Assembly (NCBI RefSeq): GCF_001563285.1
Contig: NZ_CP005192.1
Coordinates: 1-64,000, forward strand
Direction of reading: 5' to 3'
DNA length: 64,000 bases
DNA from: Sphingobium sp. MI1205
Lineage (GTDB): Bacteria; Pseudomonadota; Alphaproteobacteria; Sphingomonadales; Sphingomonadaceae
Each line of letters begins with the position of its first letter. Position 1 is the first letter of the stretch. Below are positions 54,183 to 63,925 of the stretch, piece after piece. The position numbers and the translations under genes are program-made. The notes under the pieces are model-generated. The model was not told where the DNA came from. It did no database searches and saw only the letters and a program-made list of their open reading frames with translations.

Positions 54183-54490
54183 GCCTGATCGAGCTGCTAC
54201 GGCTCGACCGAGCTGCCAGCTTTGTGTTTCGGATCAGCGGCAACAGCATGATTGAAGCCGGAATCTATGACGATGATGTTGTTGTCGTGGACCGGGACAC
54301 CCGGCCCGTTGAAGGCCATATCGTCATCGCAATCGTGGATAGCGGTTTTGTCTGCCGCCAGCTTGCTCGCCGTCAGGGCGGCATGATGTTGGAGGCCCGG
54401 AACCGGCATCTACATTATGAACCGACCAGCGCCGAAGGCATCGAGATATGGGGCGTTGTGCGATCCAGCGTTCGCGATTTCCGCCGCTAG
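54183..54490 (+). pseudogene. umuD: umuD, 3' part
   Basis: Completes UmuD: LIELLRLDRAASFVFRISGN with S64 of SGNSM as nucleophile (numbering of the rejoined protein). The partner Lys expected 37 residues later (as S60-K97 in E. coli) is R101 in GFVCRQLA, so self-cleavage is doubtful even in the intact form. It is separated from its start and SOS box by 44 kb. It ends 10 bases before umuC. Confidence 0.85.
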
Positions 54491-54500
54491 GCCACTTCCG

Positions 54501-55763
54501 ATGACTCATGGCATCGTGGACGTGCAGAACTTTTACGTCAGCGCCGAGCGGCTATTCGACCCGTCGCTACGCGGCGTGCCTGTCCTTGTTCTCTCGAACA
54601 ACGATGGCTGCGCAGTGGCGCGCAGCGAAGAAGCAAAGGCTTTGCACGTCCGCATGGGTGAGCCGGTTTTCAAAATTCGTGACCGGATCGAGCGGCACGG
54701 AATGCGTTTGCGATCGAGCAATTACGAACTCTATTCGGACCTAAATCGCCGCTTCAATGCCGTGATTGCCGATCATTCCGATACCGTCGAAATCTACTCG
54801 ATTGATGAGAGCTTCTACCGCGCGCCGACCTTGCCGAGCGGACTTGGCGACGTAGAGGCCGCGCACAAGCTGCGCGAGGATATTTTGCGCCAAGTCGGCC
54901 TGCCGACCCGGATCGGCCTTGGCCCGACCCGCACACTATCGAAGGTCGCCAATGCGCTCGCCAAGGCGACCGAAAAGGTATGGGGCGGCGTGGTCGATCT
55001 TCACGATACCGAGTTGCGCCGCCGCCTCTTTGAGAAATGGCCGGTTGGCGAGGTTTGGGGCATCGGCGGCGCGCTGGAAGCGCGCCTGCGCCCCCTTGGC
55101 ATTCGGACAACCGCTGACCTGGCCGCGATGCCGCCAGCGGTCGCGCGCGACGTGGGATCGGTTGTGCTGGAACGCCTAGTGCGGGAGCTTAACGGGATCG
55201 AATGCGTCGATTTCAAACTTGAACCCGACGCTTTGAAGAACACCGCCGTCACCCGGCAATTTGGGGAGCCGGTAAAGACGCTGGAAGAATTGCGCGAAGC
55301 AATGGCGCGGCGCGCTGCGCGCGCCGCCGAGAAGATACGCGCCCAGGGCCTCGTTGCGAGCCGCCTGATCGCCTTTGCCCATGGATCGCGCTATCGGCCT
55401 AATCCGCCATCGGCTTCGCGATCGGCGCGGCTATCGCCGCCGACCAACGACCCGCGCATCATCCTCCGGATTGTCGGGCAGATGACCGAGGCGATGTTTC
55501 AGCCGGGGGGCGTCTATACGAAATGCGGCGTTCTCTTGGAGGATTTGACCCCGCAGGGGCACGGCCAAGCCGACCTGTTCGCCGTGGCCGATCCCCGCGC
55601 GCCCGCGCTACTGGCCGCGATGGACGGCCTCAACAGCCGCTTTGGGCGCAATACGATCATGCTGGCCGCGCAGGGCCACGGTCCCAAGGCTTTCGATACC
55701 AAGCGCAGCCAGAAAAGCCCCGCATGGACGACCCGGATCAAGGATATTCCTATCGCGCGCTGA
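54501..55763 (+). CDS. umuC: UmuC-type Y-family DNA polymerase
   Basis: 420 residues from ATG 54501 ([20 protein letters not shown]). Metal-binding Asp in the first motif, YSIDESF as the catalytic acidic pair, then helix-hairpin-helix ([20 protein letters not shown]) and the little-finger domain; complete. With UmuD' it would form the translesion polymerase Pol V. Its native LexA-controlled promoter is now 44 kb away, so expression depends on read-through from the transposon or on a new promoter. Confidence 0.93.
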   Translation: MTHGIVDVQNFYVSAERLFDPSLRGVPVLVLSNNDGCAVARSEEAKALHVRMGEPVFKIRDRIERHGMRLRSSNYELYSDLNRRFNAVIADHSDTVEIYSIDESFYRAPTLPSGLGDVEAAHKLREDILRQVGLPTRIGLGPTRTLSKVANALAKATEKVWGGVVDLHDTELRRRLFEKWPVGEVWGIGGALEARLRPLGIRTTADLAAMPPAVARDVGSVVLERLVRELNGIECVDFKLEPDALKNTAVTRQFGEPVKTLEELREAMARRAARAAEKIRAQGLVASRLIAFAHGSRYRPNPPSASRSARLSPPTNDPRIILRIVGQMTEAMFQPGGVYTKCGVLLEDLTPQGHGQADLFAVADPRAPALLAAMDGLNSRFGRNTIMLAAQGHGPKAFDTKRSQKSPAWTTRIKDIPIAR

Positions 55764-55780
55764 CAGACTAGCGCAGGCGT

Positions 55781-55924
55781 TCAGAAATCGACTTCGCGCC
55801 GCTCCATTTCATCAATGATAGCCTGTTCAAGCGGCGTGAGATTTTCCGGGTCTTGCACCTGGTCCCAGCGTGCGACCAATTCTGCATCGGTCATTGCAGC
55901 GGCGGTATCAGTAGCGTCGTCCAT
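55781..55924 (-). CDS. Small acidic protein, 47 aa
   Basis: MDDATDTAAAMTDAELVARW and a Glu-rich C-terminal helix (PLEQAIIDEMERREVDF). AAGGAGA stands before the ATG. It converges on umuC. Unknown family. Confidence 0.5.
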   Translation of the reverse strand: MDDATDTAAAMTDAELVARWDQVQDPENLTPLEQAIIDEMERREVDF

Positions 55925-55971
55925 AGCCTGTCTCCTTGGGGCCACAATACAAGCAAATCCCATCCTGTAGC

Positions 55972-56113
55972 TGTAGGCGCTTGCAAACGGGGCTCCTGCC
56001 AATGGGTTCTCCAAACCTGTCGCCGGCAGTCGCTTTTGCGAAGCGGGTTTCCAGAACAGTTCTGACAAGCGGCGGGCCGCAGATATGCGTTGCGGTCATG
56101 CCCGCCAGCAAGG
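55972..56113. mobile_element. Relic: transposon-end-like and res-like sequence
   Basis: TGTAGGCGCTTGCAA at 55972 equals the tip of the Tn402-like right end and is preceded by the same TGTAGC as that element's target duplication. From 56009 to 56113 it matches the res-like segment upstream of that element's resolvase (27281-27381). No transposase or resolvase is present. It directly borders the restriction operon. Confidence 0.6.
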
Positions 56114-56124
56114 AAGGATTTTGA

Positions 56125-58932
56125 CTAGAAGCCGTATTTTTCGCGGCGCAGCCTGAACGCGCTTTCGCCGCCCTCCATAATGCGCTTGATCGCTTCACGC
56201 GCATCGGGAATGTCGATAGCTCCCTCGCCTTGGATCGTCCCGCGTGACTCGTCACCTGCGGCGCGATAGCCAAACCACGCTACCAATTCAGCGTCGCCAT
56301 TCACGACGAGATTGGCGTTGTGGCTAGCGAAAACGATCTGCCGGAGGCGCTTTGCTTCCCAAAGTTGCTCGACGATTTCGAGCATAACAGGGTTGTCCAA
56401 GTCTTCTTCGGGCTGATCGATGATGAGCGGCGGCCCAGGCTGATTGAGCAGGGTTTTCAGCAAAGCGGTTGCTTGCTGCCCAGCAGATGCGTTCTCGAAG
56501 GGGATATATTCGCCCTCGCGTGCGCGAAAATCGTAGATCGGCACCGAGGCAATCGGTGTCAGGGAAAGCGTGAGCCACACTTCCGGCTGCAAAGTCTGGC
56601 ACATGCGATCAAGATCGTTGGAAGTCAGCCCTGCCGCCACCAGCGACGGCGCTTGTGGCCGCGCCTCGGCAGGGGAATGTCCAGGATCATGGTCGGCGAT
56701 CTTCTCCAGATCGTCCAAAACCTGCAGCCATGCCGCCGCCGGATTGGCGGCGCTGGTGATTGCCTGGCCAAGCGCCTCAACCTTGTTACCCTGGACGCGA
56801 GACCCTGAAAGACCTTGGCGCAGCGTTTCTACGAATGCGGTGCTGTCAGCATGCCGCTTCACGCTAACCCGGATTGCGCCGCCTGATCGCGCCGTAAGTT
56901 CGGTGCATTCCTTTTCAACAAGAGCATCCTGCTCGGCTTGTGCCGCAAGCCATTCATCGCGGGCCAAAATATAGTTGGAATCGGCCGAGGCGAGGGTTGC
57001 TAGAAGCTCCCGTGTCCGCGTGGCCTCTTCCGACAGTTCGCGCACTTTGGCCTCTAGTGAGCCAAGCTGCTGCAGCTTCTCCCCGTGGGAGGACGAGCGC
57101 TGCACGGCAGCATTATACTTGTCCTGAAATCCCTTGTGGTGGTTATCCCATTCACTCCACGGATCACCGGAAGCCGCATCAGGCTGTGGCTCGGTTATCG
57201 ACTTTGCCGTCACCGTCAGCGTGGAGAGGGATGACAATGCCGATTCTAAAAGGTGCCCATATGCCGCTCGGGCCTGTTCCAGCACCTCGCGCTCTTCGGC
57301 GGGCTTGTCAGGTGATGGCTGCAGAGATGCAATCTGTCCTTCGACAATTTTACGCAGCTCTTCCGCTTTTTGATGGACAGTTCCGGCACCGGCTCGCCAT
57401 GCCCCAATTTGGGCATTGGCCGCTGAGTAGTCCTTACCCTGCTCAAGAAGCTGACGATCCTCATCGCTTAGGCCGGACAGCGACGCGCGCAAGGCATTGG
57501 CTTGCTCGGTGATCGACTGCTCTTCCAGGAGGCGGTTACTCAGGACTTTGGACAGTTCCCGGAACCGTTGCCGCGTTGCATAAGATTCCTTGATTCTATT
57601 GGCGCGGTCGGTAGCTGCGCGTTCTAAGCGGTCAAGATCGCCTTTGATAGGGGCGGTGATGAACCTCGTCAGCTCGTCCACCCGCACGCTCACGTCGCTG
57701 AGCTGCTTCTGGCTGTATGCCTGAATCGGCAACAACGCGCGCACCTCCTCCTCGGTGCAGGGGCGCAATTCGCCTGTCCCGATTTTCATCTGAACAGTGC
57801 CATCGACGCTTGAGCGACGAACCAAATGGGGCACACCATTCAGAATGTAGGTGACTTGAACCGTTGCATTGAGCGGCCGCAATGTCTTGTCGATCAGGCG
57901 AGAGCGACGTGCCTGATAGTTCGGCGCATCATCCATGTCGTCGGTGGGCGGTTGATCGCAAAGCGCCCAGCGGACGTATTCCAGAACCGTGGATTTCCCT
58001 GTGCCTCGCCCACCAATCAGGGCGCTATATTGAGGATTGAGTGCCAGATCGACGGGGCCAAGGAAGCTGGAATTGCTGACACTAAGGTTTGCAATGTATG
58101 TTTCAGGAACACGAGGCGCATCGAGCCCGATACGGGATTCCTGCGCCAGGCATGCTTGCCGCAGCGCTTCGGCCGAAGGCCTTGCCCATTTGATCCAAGT
58201 GGAAGGTGTGCCGAGGGTGGTATGATCGTCACGTCGGCTATCTGACGTTTGGATGCAGGCAATGCGCTTATTGCCCCATGCCTTTTCTCGACCTGATAGA
58301 ATATTCCTCGGGCCGTCCTTGAGTTTGGCAAATTCCCCATCGGTATAACCGCCAACCCACGGCATTTCTGCATATTTTCCAGCCATGCCGTTACGCAATA
58401 ACGAAAACTGGCCTTCCCCCGATACGTTGGGAAAGATTGTATATCGGTCGCGCAGAAAGCTATGTTTATCCAGCTCATCCTTGAGCTGCTTCAAGCTCTG
58501 CACATGGTCAAGTCGCTGAACCTCCACGATCTTGGAATGCTCAGGTCCATTTTGGTTGATCGTAAAGGCAGTCAGCACGTTGGGCAGAAAGTCGTTCGGG
58601 AAATCAGCATCAAAAATCACGATTGCCTGGCAGGGCACGCCCAGCGTCAATTCCATGCCGGGAAATACGACAAGACGCGCACTGTCTGCCAAGTCGGCGC
58701 CATCGGGTCCGGTTTCTTCCGCAGCTGCCTGCCGGATAAACGGCACAAACGTCATGCAATGGTGATCGGTTATCGCGATTGCTTGGATTCCACGCTCGCG
58801 GCACGCCGCCACCAGCTTAGTTGCATAAGCGGTGCGCTCCTCGTCGGTGGTGGCGTTAGGACCCGTCCAGCGAAGATCGCGGGGAGTGTGAACCTGAAAA
58901 TCACACCGATAAAAGTGCGCGCCCTTGTCCAT
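56125..58932 (-). CDS. TrlF-like PHP-domain AAA/SMC ATPase
   Basis: 935 residues. The N-terminal 270 residues form a PHP (phosphoesterase) domain with H15 (VHTPRD), D56-H57-H58 (TDHH), E94 and D231. Walker A GGRGTGKST is at 307-315. A long coiled-coil middle (about 400-700) follows, and an ABC-type Walker B/D-loop (IIDQPEEDLDN, from 837) and H-loop (FASHNANLV) end the protein. The layout is SMC/Rad50-like and matches what I recall as TrlF family. It lies 8 bases after the restriction gene, so it is part of that operon. Probable role: nucleic-acid-sensing defence effector or accessory. Confidence 0.8.
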   Translation of the reverse strand: MDKGAHFYRCDFQVHTPRDLRWTGPNATTDEERTAYATKLVAACRERGIQAIAITDHHCMTFVPFIRQAAAEETGPDGADLADSARLVVFPGMELTLGVPCQAIVIFDADFPNDFLPNVLTAFTINQNGPEHSKIVEVQRLDHVQSLKQLKDELDKHSFLRDRYTIFPNVSGEGQFSLLRNGMAGKYAEMPWVGGYTDGEFAKLKDGPRNILSGREKAWGNKRIACIQTSDSRRDDHTTLGTPSTWIKWARPSAEALRQACLAQESRIGLDAPRVPETYIANLSVSNSSFLGPVDLALNPQYSALIGGRGTGKSTVLEYVRWALCDQPPTDDMDDAPNYQARRSRLIDKTLRPLNATVQVTYILNGVPHLVRRSSVDGTVQMKIGTGELRPCTEEEVRALLPIQAYSQKQLSDVSVRVDELTRFITAPIKGDLDRLERAATDRANRIKESYATRQRFRELSKVLSNRLLEEQSITEQANALRASLSGLSDEDRQLLEQGKDYSAANAQIGAWRAGAGTVHQKAEELRKIVEGQIASLQPSPDKPAEEREVLEQARAAYGHLLESALSSLSTLTVTAKSITEPQPDAASGDPWSEWDNHHKGFQDKYNAAVQRSSSHGEKLQQLGSLEAKVRELSEEATRTRELLATLASADSNYILARDEWLAAQAEQDALVEKECTELTARSGGAIRVSVKRHADSTAFVETLRQGLSGSRVQGNKVEALGQAITSAANPAAAWLQVLDDLEKIADHDPGHSPAEARPQAPSLVAAGLTSNDLDRMCQTLQPEVWLTLSLTPIASVPIYDFRAREGEYIPFENASAGQQATALLKTLLNQPGPPLIIDQPEEDLDNPVMLEIVEQLWEAKRLRQIVFASHNANLVVNGDAELVAWFGYRAAGDESRGTIQGEGAIDIPDAREAIKRIMEGGESAFRLRREKYGF

Positions 58933-58940
58933 CCGTCCCC

Positions 58941-61877
58941 CTAGAATACAAATTTGGCCTGCCCCTTGTCTTCGACAGGGCGCAGACGTGAGTAGGCTAG
59001 GAGTTCGGCGACTGAACCGCCCTTGTCCCGCCAGTTATAGAATGTTTCTTCGCCGAGAAGCACATAATGCCAGTCTGCATTGCTGCGCTGTTCGGGAGCC
59101 AGTGCATTGATCCGGTCGCACCATGCAACGGCTGCCCGTCGTTTCCGCAGGACGTTGGGACTGGAAAGCTGTCCCTGCGCCTTGGTTTCGACGAGGTAGA
59201 TGGAATCGCCCGCCCTGACGAAGAAATCCGGCGAGTAGAAAGCCGGAAGACCGTCTTCCTTGATATAGCGGAGCCGCGCGAAGGTATGCTTTTGCTCGTT
59301 GATCTTGCAAAAGGCATCGACGCTTGCGTCCCGCTCGCAAGTTTCCATGAAAGCCTGTTCCAAGCCACCGTTGCGTGACGGATAAGGCAGCCGCTCGTAA
59401 ATGGATTTCTCGACCGCAAGGGACGAACCAGCGCGCATGGCGAGCTTGGGGACTTCCGACAGCCGACGATGCGCTACCTCGGCATCGGCGACGATCACAC
59501 TATCCTCGGCTTCAAGGATCGCGCGCGCCCATACCTTGATGATATGTTCCGTGACGGGATCGAGCAGCAGGACGCGCCAATTCTCGTCATGCAGCGGCTC
59601 GAAATCCTGTTTGAACAGGTGGTGCCTTACGAAGCGGTCGATCCCCTCGGCCAGCTCGGCGCGATTGATTTGGATATAAGGGAACTTGCTGGCGTTAGCG
59701 AATGCCTTGGAGCTGGCCGTCGTATCGGTCAGCGTCACGGCCTCCGTAATGCGGCGCGTGATGCGCGCCAGGTAATCATTATAGCCGGTCGCGGTCATGA
59801 CACCGCCATGCACGCGATAATCGCCGAACCGCGTTTTTGCCTGCACGTCTTCCGAGTGGAATTTTTCGCCGTGACCGAGCTGGCTTTTGAGCTGATCGAG
59901 GTTGAACGCCCCGAAGGGAGCAAGCGCGGACGGCTCAATCTGCGTATCCTCTAGCTCCTCCACCTGCTCGCGCAGGATGAACGGAATCGCAAAGTCATAC
60001 TCTTCAAATCCAGGGCGCAGGCCGACCGACATAAGGTCGCCGGTGGACGTAGTGTTGGTGTCGTCCTCGTCATCCGCCTCGGCCGCCAAACCTTCCTGGA
60101 TCAGTTCGTCATAGAAGCTCTGGAAGGCCGGATGTTCGACAATCGATAGAATGTCGATCATGTTGTTGGGAGTCTTGCCGGTGCGGATAAGCTGCCGGTT
60201 CTCCCGCTTGATATCGTCGTATTCGTTGCCGCGCCACATCAGGCGCAGGCCGCGACCGATTGTCTGTTCAAGGAGAATGCCGGCACCCGACGCACGCAGG
60301 GGGACGATGACGCAGATATTGTTCACGTCAAACCCTTCGCGCAGCATCAGGACGCTGACGATCACGCGGGGCGATTGGTGCCGGTCAACGTCGAATAGCC
60401 GCTCGCGCAGCACCTTCCATTCATCAGGTTTCAGTTCGCCCTTTCGGTTGGAATCGACCCGCAGCACCTCGTCATCGGACAAGCCTTCGAGTTGCATGAA
60501 CTCCGCGACAAGGGGCGTGACGGTGGTGTCTTCGCAGACGACCAGCATCTTCGGGTGCTTTTCCGGCGCGAGAGCGGCGAAATCGGTTTCCAGCTTCCGC
60601 AGCTTGGTAAGGCCCGCGCGCAACATGATACGCTGACCTTCCGACAACATCGGGTTGCCGTTCTCGTCGCGGTCGGCTTTAAAATCCAGCTCATCGTTGC
60701 TGAGCGCCCCGATTTCAGATCGCTTGTCGAGCACGAGCGATTTGACCAGCCCCGCCCGCATGGCGGTCTTGAGGTCGAAATCGACGACGATATGCGGGAA
60801 GTAGGATTTGCGGGAATTTTTGCCGGTGCCCACCTCATTGTAAGGCGTGGCGGAAAAGTCCACTTGGACGAAGCGGCTCGCCTTCGGCTCCGCGATCAGG
60901 TTGAGGCTTTTCTGCCATTCAACCTCCGTCACCTCGCCTTCCCGCTTGAACTCATGGATATGGTGCGCTTCGTCATTGAAGACCATTAGCGCGGGCAAAT
61001 CCTTGAGGTAGGAGAGGATGCCGCCGCGCTCGAAGCGCCGGTTGAGCACATTGAGGTCGTTGCCCGCGTTTGTCCCAGGTGTCAGGGGTAGAATGCTCTG
61101 GACGACAGTTTTCGGGTCGGCTACCCGCCCCGGCGCGTCGATATCTTCATCTTCGAGAGGTTCGCCCTCTTCCGAGAGAACGTGCCAGTTGGAGATCGCA
61201 ATGATGCCGCCCGCTGTGACCTTCCGGCCAATGTCTTCCTTGGCGCACACGGCACCTTGCACGAACCGGAACACCTCGTCCCGATGGGCATCGGGGATGA
61301 ATAGTTCCTGGAAAATGGCTAGGTCAGAGATCGTGAAATCGCGCTTGCCGTCGCGCTCTTTTCCCATGAACGCATCGAGCAGGCGGTCATAGACAATCAG
61401 GCCAGGAGCCACGACAAGGAAGTTCTTGGTATATCGGCCGCTGTCCGGTGCGCGGTTGGCATTCAGAATCTGCCAAACCATGAGCGCCTGCAGCACCCAT
61501 GTTTTGCCGGTGCCCGTCGCCATTTTAAGGCAGTATTTCGGATAGGCGTTTTTTGGCGCGCGGATCACTTCGGAATCGCGGGCGCTTGCCAGCATCACGT
61601 CCGGTGCGGCCACTTGATAGAGGTCCTGCAGCGTATTGATGCCAAGCACCTCATGGGCATAGATGACGTTCAGTAGGGCTTGGCGCTGCCCAGGATGGAA
61701 ATTGAATTGGCGGGCATCCTGAAATTCCGCCTGAAACCACCATTTAAGCAGCTCGGCCGTCATCTCTGACACCTGATCGAGGATCGGTGCATCGCCACTT
61801 TCCAAGCCTATACTGGCCTCCTCGACCTTGGCGGTCAGCCCCTTGGCGAGAGTCAGATTGTTGATGCTCGCCATCAT
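58941..61877 (-). CDS. res: Type III restriction enzyme, helicase/nuclease subunit
   Basis: 978 residues, usual Res length. Superfamily 2 helicase motifs: TGTGKT (121-126), NDEAHHIHEF, FSATPYNE and QTIGRGLRL. C-terminal PD-(D/E)xK nuclease: D884 in YSPDFFVR, E897 and K899 in LVETKAQ. With the methyltransferase subunit it would cut DNA near pairs of unmethylated sites. The start overlaps the mod stop by four bases (ATGA). Confidence 0.92.
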   Translation of the reverse strand: MMASINNLTLAKGLTAKVEEASIGLESGDAPILDQVSEMTAELLKWWFQAEFQDARQFNFHPGQRQALLNVIYAHEVLGINTLQDLYQVAAPDVMLASARDSEVIRAPKNAYPKYCLKMATGTGKTWVLQALMVWQILNANRAPDSGRYTKNFLVVAPGLIVYDRLLDAFMGKERDGKRDFTISDLAIFQELFIPDAHRDEVFRFVQGAVCAKEDIGRKVTAGGIIAISNWHVLSEEGEPLEDEDIDAPGRVADPKTVVQSILPLTPGTNAGNDLNVLNRRFERGGILSYLKDLPALMVFNDEAHHIHEFKREGEVTEVEWQKSLNLIAEPKASRFVQVDFSATPYNEVGTGKNSRKSYFPHIVVDFDLKTAMRAGLVKSLVLDKRSEIGALSNDELDFKADRDENGNPMLSEGQRIMLRAGLTKLRKLETDFAALAPEKHPKMLVVCEDTTVTPLVAEFMQLEGLSDDEVLRVDSNRKGELKPDEWKVLRERLFDVDRHQSPRVIVSVLMLREGFDVNNICVIVPLRASGAGILLEQTIGRGLRLMWRGNEYDDIKRENRQLIRTGKTPNNMIDILSIVEHPAFQSFYDELIQEGLAAEADDEDDTNTTSTGDLMSVGLRPGFEEYDFAIPFILREQVEELEDTQIEPSALAPFGAFNLDQLKSQLGHGEKFHSEDVQAKTRFGDYRVHGGVMTATGYNDYLARITRRITEAVTLTDTTASSKAFANASKFPYIQINRAELAEGIDRFVRHHLFKQDFEPLHDENWRVLLLDPVTEHIIKVWARAILEAEDSVIVADAEVAHRRLSEVPKLAMRAGSSLAVEKSIYERLPYPSRNGGLEQAFMETCERDASVDAFCKINEQKHTFARLRYIKEDGLPAFYSPDFFVRAGDSIYLVETKAQGQLSSPNVLRKRRAAVAWCDRINALAPEQRSNADWHYVLLGEETFYNWRDKGGSVAELLAYSRLRPVEDKGQAKFVF

Positions 61878-63925
61878 GCCACCTCGACCGTTGCTTCGGC
61901 TTCAAAGCCAAACACATCGACGACGCGCACGCAGACGCGGCGCTTGCCTTCCTTCTTCGGAAGGCCGGTCAGCCGGGCCTTGGTGATGACCCGATAGGGA
62001 TCATCGTCATTCTCGGTATTGCCGCGATAATCCTGCCAAACCGAACGGAACACCTCGCCGTCATAGTCGGGATCGACGCTCCAATATTCGATTAATGCCA
62101 TAGGGTCAGCGTTAATGACCTTCTGCAGCTTATCGCGGTTGGAATCGTCTAGGTTAAGCGCCTCCGGCGACAGAAGGACATAGTTGGCAATGTCAACTGA
62201 CAGAGCCTCCCCCTCCCCTGCCTGCTCGCGTTTGACTTCGCCCAGCTTGAGATATTGCAAGGACGAAAACCGCACTTCGTCGGCTTTGAGCTTGTGGCCC
62301 TTCTTCTTGAGCCGGTCGAGCAGGTCGGGCGGGATCACCAGCACTTCAAGGCGGTCGCCCTGTCCCAAAGCTTCGATATCGTGACCGATGGTCGGGGAGA
62401 AATTCCAGCCCAGAATGATAACCTTATCCCAGCCCCCCATAAGGTTGTCGCGGATTTCGATTGCGCGCCGCAACGTGGCGAGACCTGTCATCTTGTTAGG
62501 GCTGTCCGCGAGCACGAGTGTCTTGCTGCCGTGAAGCCGTCCCATGTTCTTGTTAGGGTTCTCTTCAACCGGTAGCGGAAGCGCTCCGAAGAGGCCGAGA
62601 ACGATTTCTGCGAGATCGCCAATTCGGAACTTCGCGCCCATCGTGGAGCGCATTTGTTCGACCTGATAATCCCCAATGTGCTGATACAAGAACGGCTTGG
62701 CTTCCTGATCGATGAGGCGCTTACGCGCGACCATGCAGGCAGGTTTGCCCAAATCTGTAGCTATCCACTTACGGCCAAGCCGCTCCGCCACGGCTGCCGT
62801 TGTACCGGAGCCCACGAAGCAATCTAGCACGAGAGAGCCAGGCTCCGACGACGTAGAAATAATGCGCTCAAGAAGAGCCTCGGGCTTTTGTGTAGGATAG
62901 TTGAGCCGCTCTTTCGACGTTGGACTGATGCGGTTCACATCGTCCCACAGCTCAGTGACAGGCGTTCCCTTCGCGTCACGCAAAAACTTTTTACGGCTAA
63001 GGGACTTCCCCGTTGACGATAATACTACCTCACCGGCTTCATAAAGCTCTTTCATCTTCGTTTCTGAGTAGCGCCAATATCCCTTTACACCGAGAAACTC
63101 GTAAAACGGATTGCCCTTTGCAGCACCGCCTGGGCCATCGACAGGCATCAATCGATATTTCTCCCCAGTTTCCGTGTCGACGTACTTATAGTCACGAGCA
63201 AGAATTTCGGGCGTGTAAGCCGTGTATGCCGGATTCCAGATCGGGCTGCCCTTAGAGTATAGGAAAATAGATTCCGTCACGCGCCCGTAGTGCTTCGCGC
63301 CTTGTCCGGTGTCGCCGTGTGCGTGCGACCTTTTCCATGTGATTTCATTGTGAAAGTTCTCTGCACCGAATACGGTATCGGCAACAACCTTAACGTAATT
63401 TGAGACAGTCTTTCCAAGGTGGATATAAATGCTACCTTTAGGGGAGAGGCATTCTTTCAAAATATATAGAAGCGGAACAAGTGACTCTAGATATGACTTA
63501 GTTCCATCGTGCCATGTATCCGAGTAAGCAAACTGTTCAATCGCAGTGGGTTTCTGGTGAAAATTTCCGCCCAAGATGTTGATCTTGGTTTGATAATCCA
63601 TCTTGCTGTCGAAAGGCGGGTCTATGTATATCAAGTCAACCCGCCCCCGAATGGATCGCTGATTGTCAGAGCCGGACAGAAGAGCGGCAACGGCGAGTAG
63701 ATTGTCGCCATAAATCAGGCGGCTAAGCTCGTCTGCATTTTCCGTTGTTACCGGCTTGTCGGCTTCCTTGAGCAAATCGCGCCAGTTGCTGTCTTTCGAG
63801 GGCACGACCAGCTCACGAGTATGAAGACCTAAACGATAGTTACTTTCAGCGCGCTCGATTACCCGCTCGGCTTCACGCTTGCCCTCCGCCACAATAGACG
63901 GAAGTTGTTCAAGCAAACTCTTCAT
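61874..63925 (-). CDS. mod: Type III DNA methyltransferase (Mod)
   Basis: 683 residues. Catalytic DPPF at 102-105 precedes the SAM-binding FVGSGT at 370-375: beta-class adenine-N6 methyltransferase order, as in type III Mod proteins. The middle and C-terminal region should contain the target recognition domain. First gene of the operon mod-res-trlF-like. It needs to be made first to protect a new host, which fits its position. The upstream promoter is mostly outside the window. Confidence 0.92.
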   Translation of the reverse strand: MKSLLEQLPSIVAEGKREAERVIERAESNYRLGLHTRELVVPSKDSNWRDLLKEADKPVTTENADELSRLIYGDNLLAVAALLSGSDNQRSIRGRVDLIYIDPPFDSKMDYQTKINILGGNFHQKPTAIEQFAYSDTWHDGTKSYLESLVPLLYILKECLSPKGSIYIHLGKTVSNYVKVVADTVFGAENFHNEITWKRSHAHGDTGQGAKHYGRVTESIFLYSKGSPIWNPAYTAYTPEILARDYKYVDTETGEKYRLMPVDGPGGAAKGNPFYEFLGVKGYWRYSETKMKELYEAGEVVLSSTGKSLSRKKFLRDAKGTPVTELWDDVNRISPTSKERLNYPTQKPEALLERIISTSSEPGSLVLDCFVGSGTTAAVAERLGRKWIATDLGKPACMVARKRLIDQEAKPFLYQHIGDYQVEQMRSTMGAKFRIGDLAEIVLGLFGALPLPVEENPNKNMGRLHGSKTLVLADSPNKMTGLATLRRAIEIRDNLMGGWDKVIILGWNFSPTIGHDIEALGQGDRLEVLVIPPDLLDRLKKKGHKLKADEVRFSSLQYLKLGEVKREQAGEGEALSVDIANYVLLSPEALNLDDSNRDKLQKVINADPMALIEYWSVDPDYDGEVFRSVWQDYRGNTENDDDPYRVITKARLTGLPKKEGKRRVCVRVVDVFGFEAEATVEVA

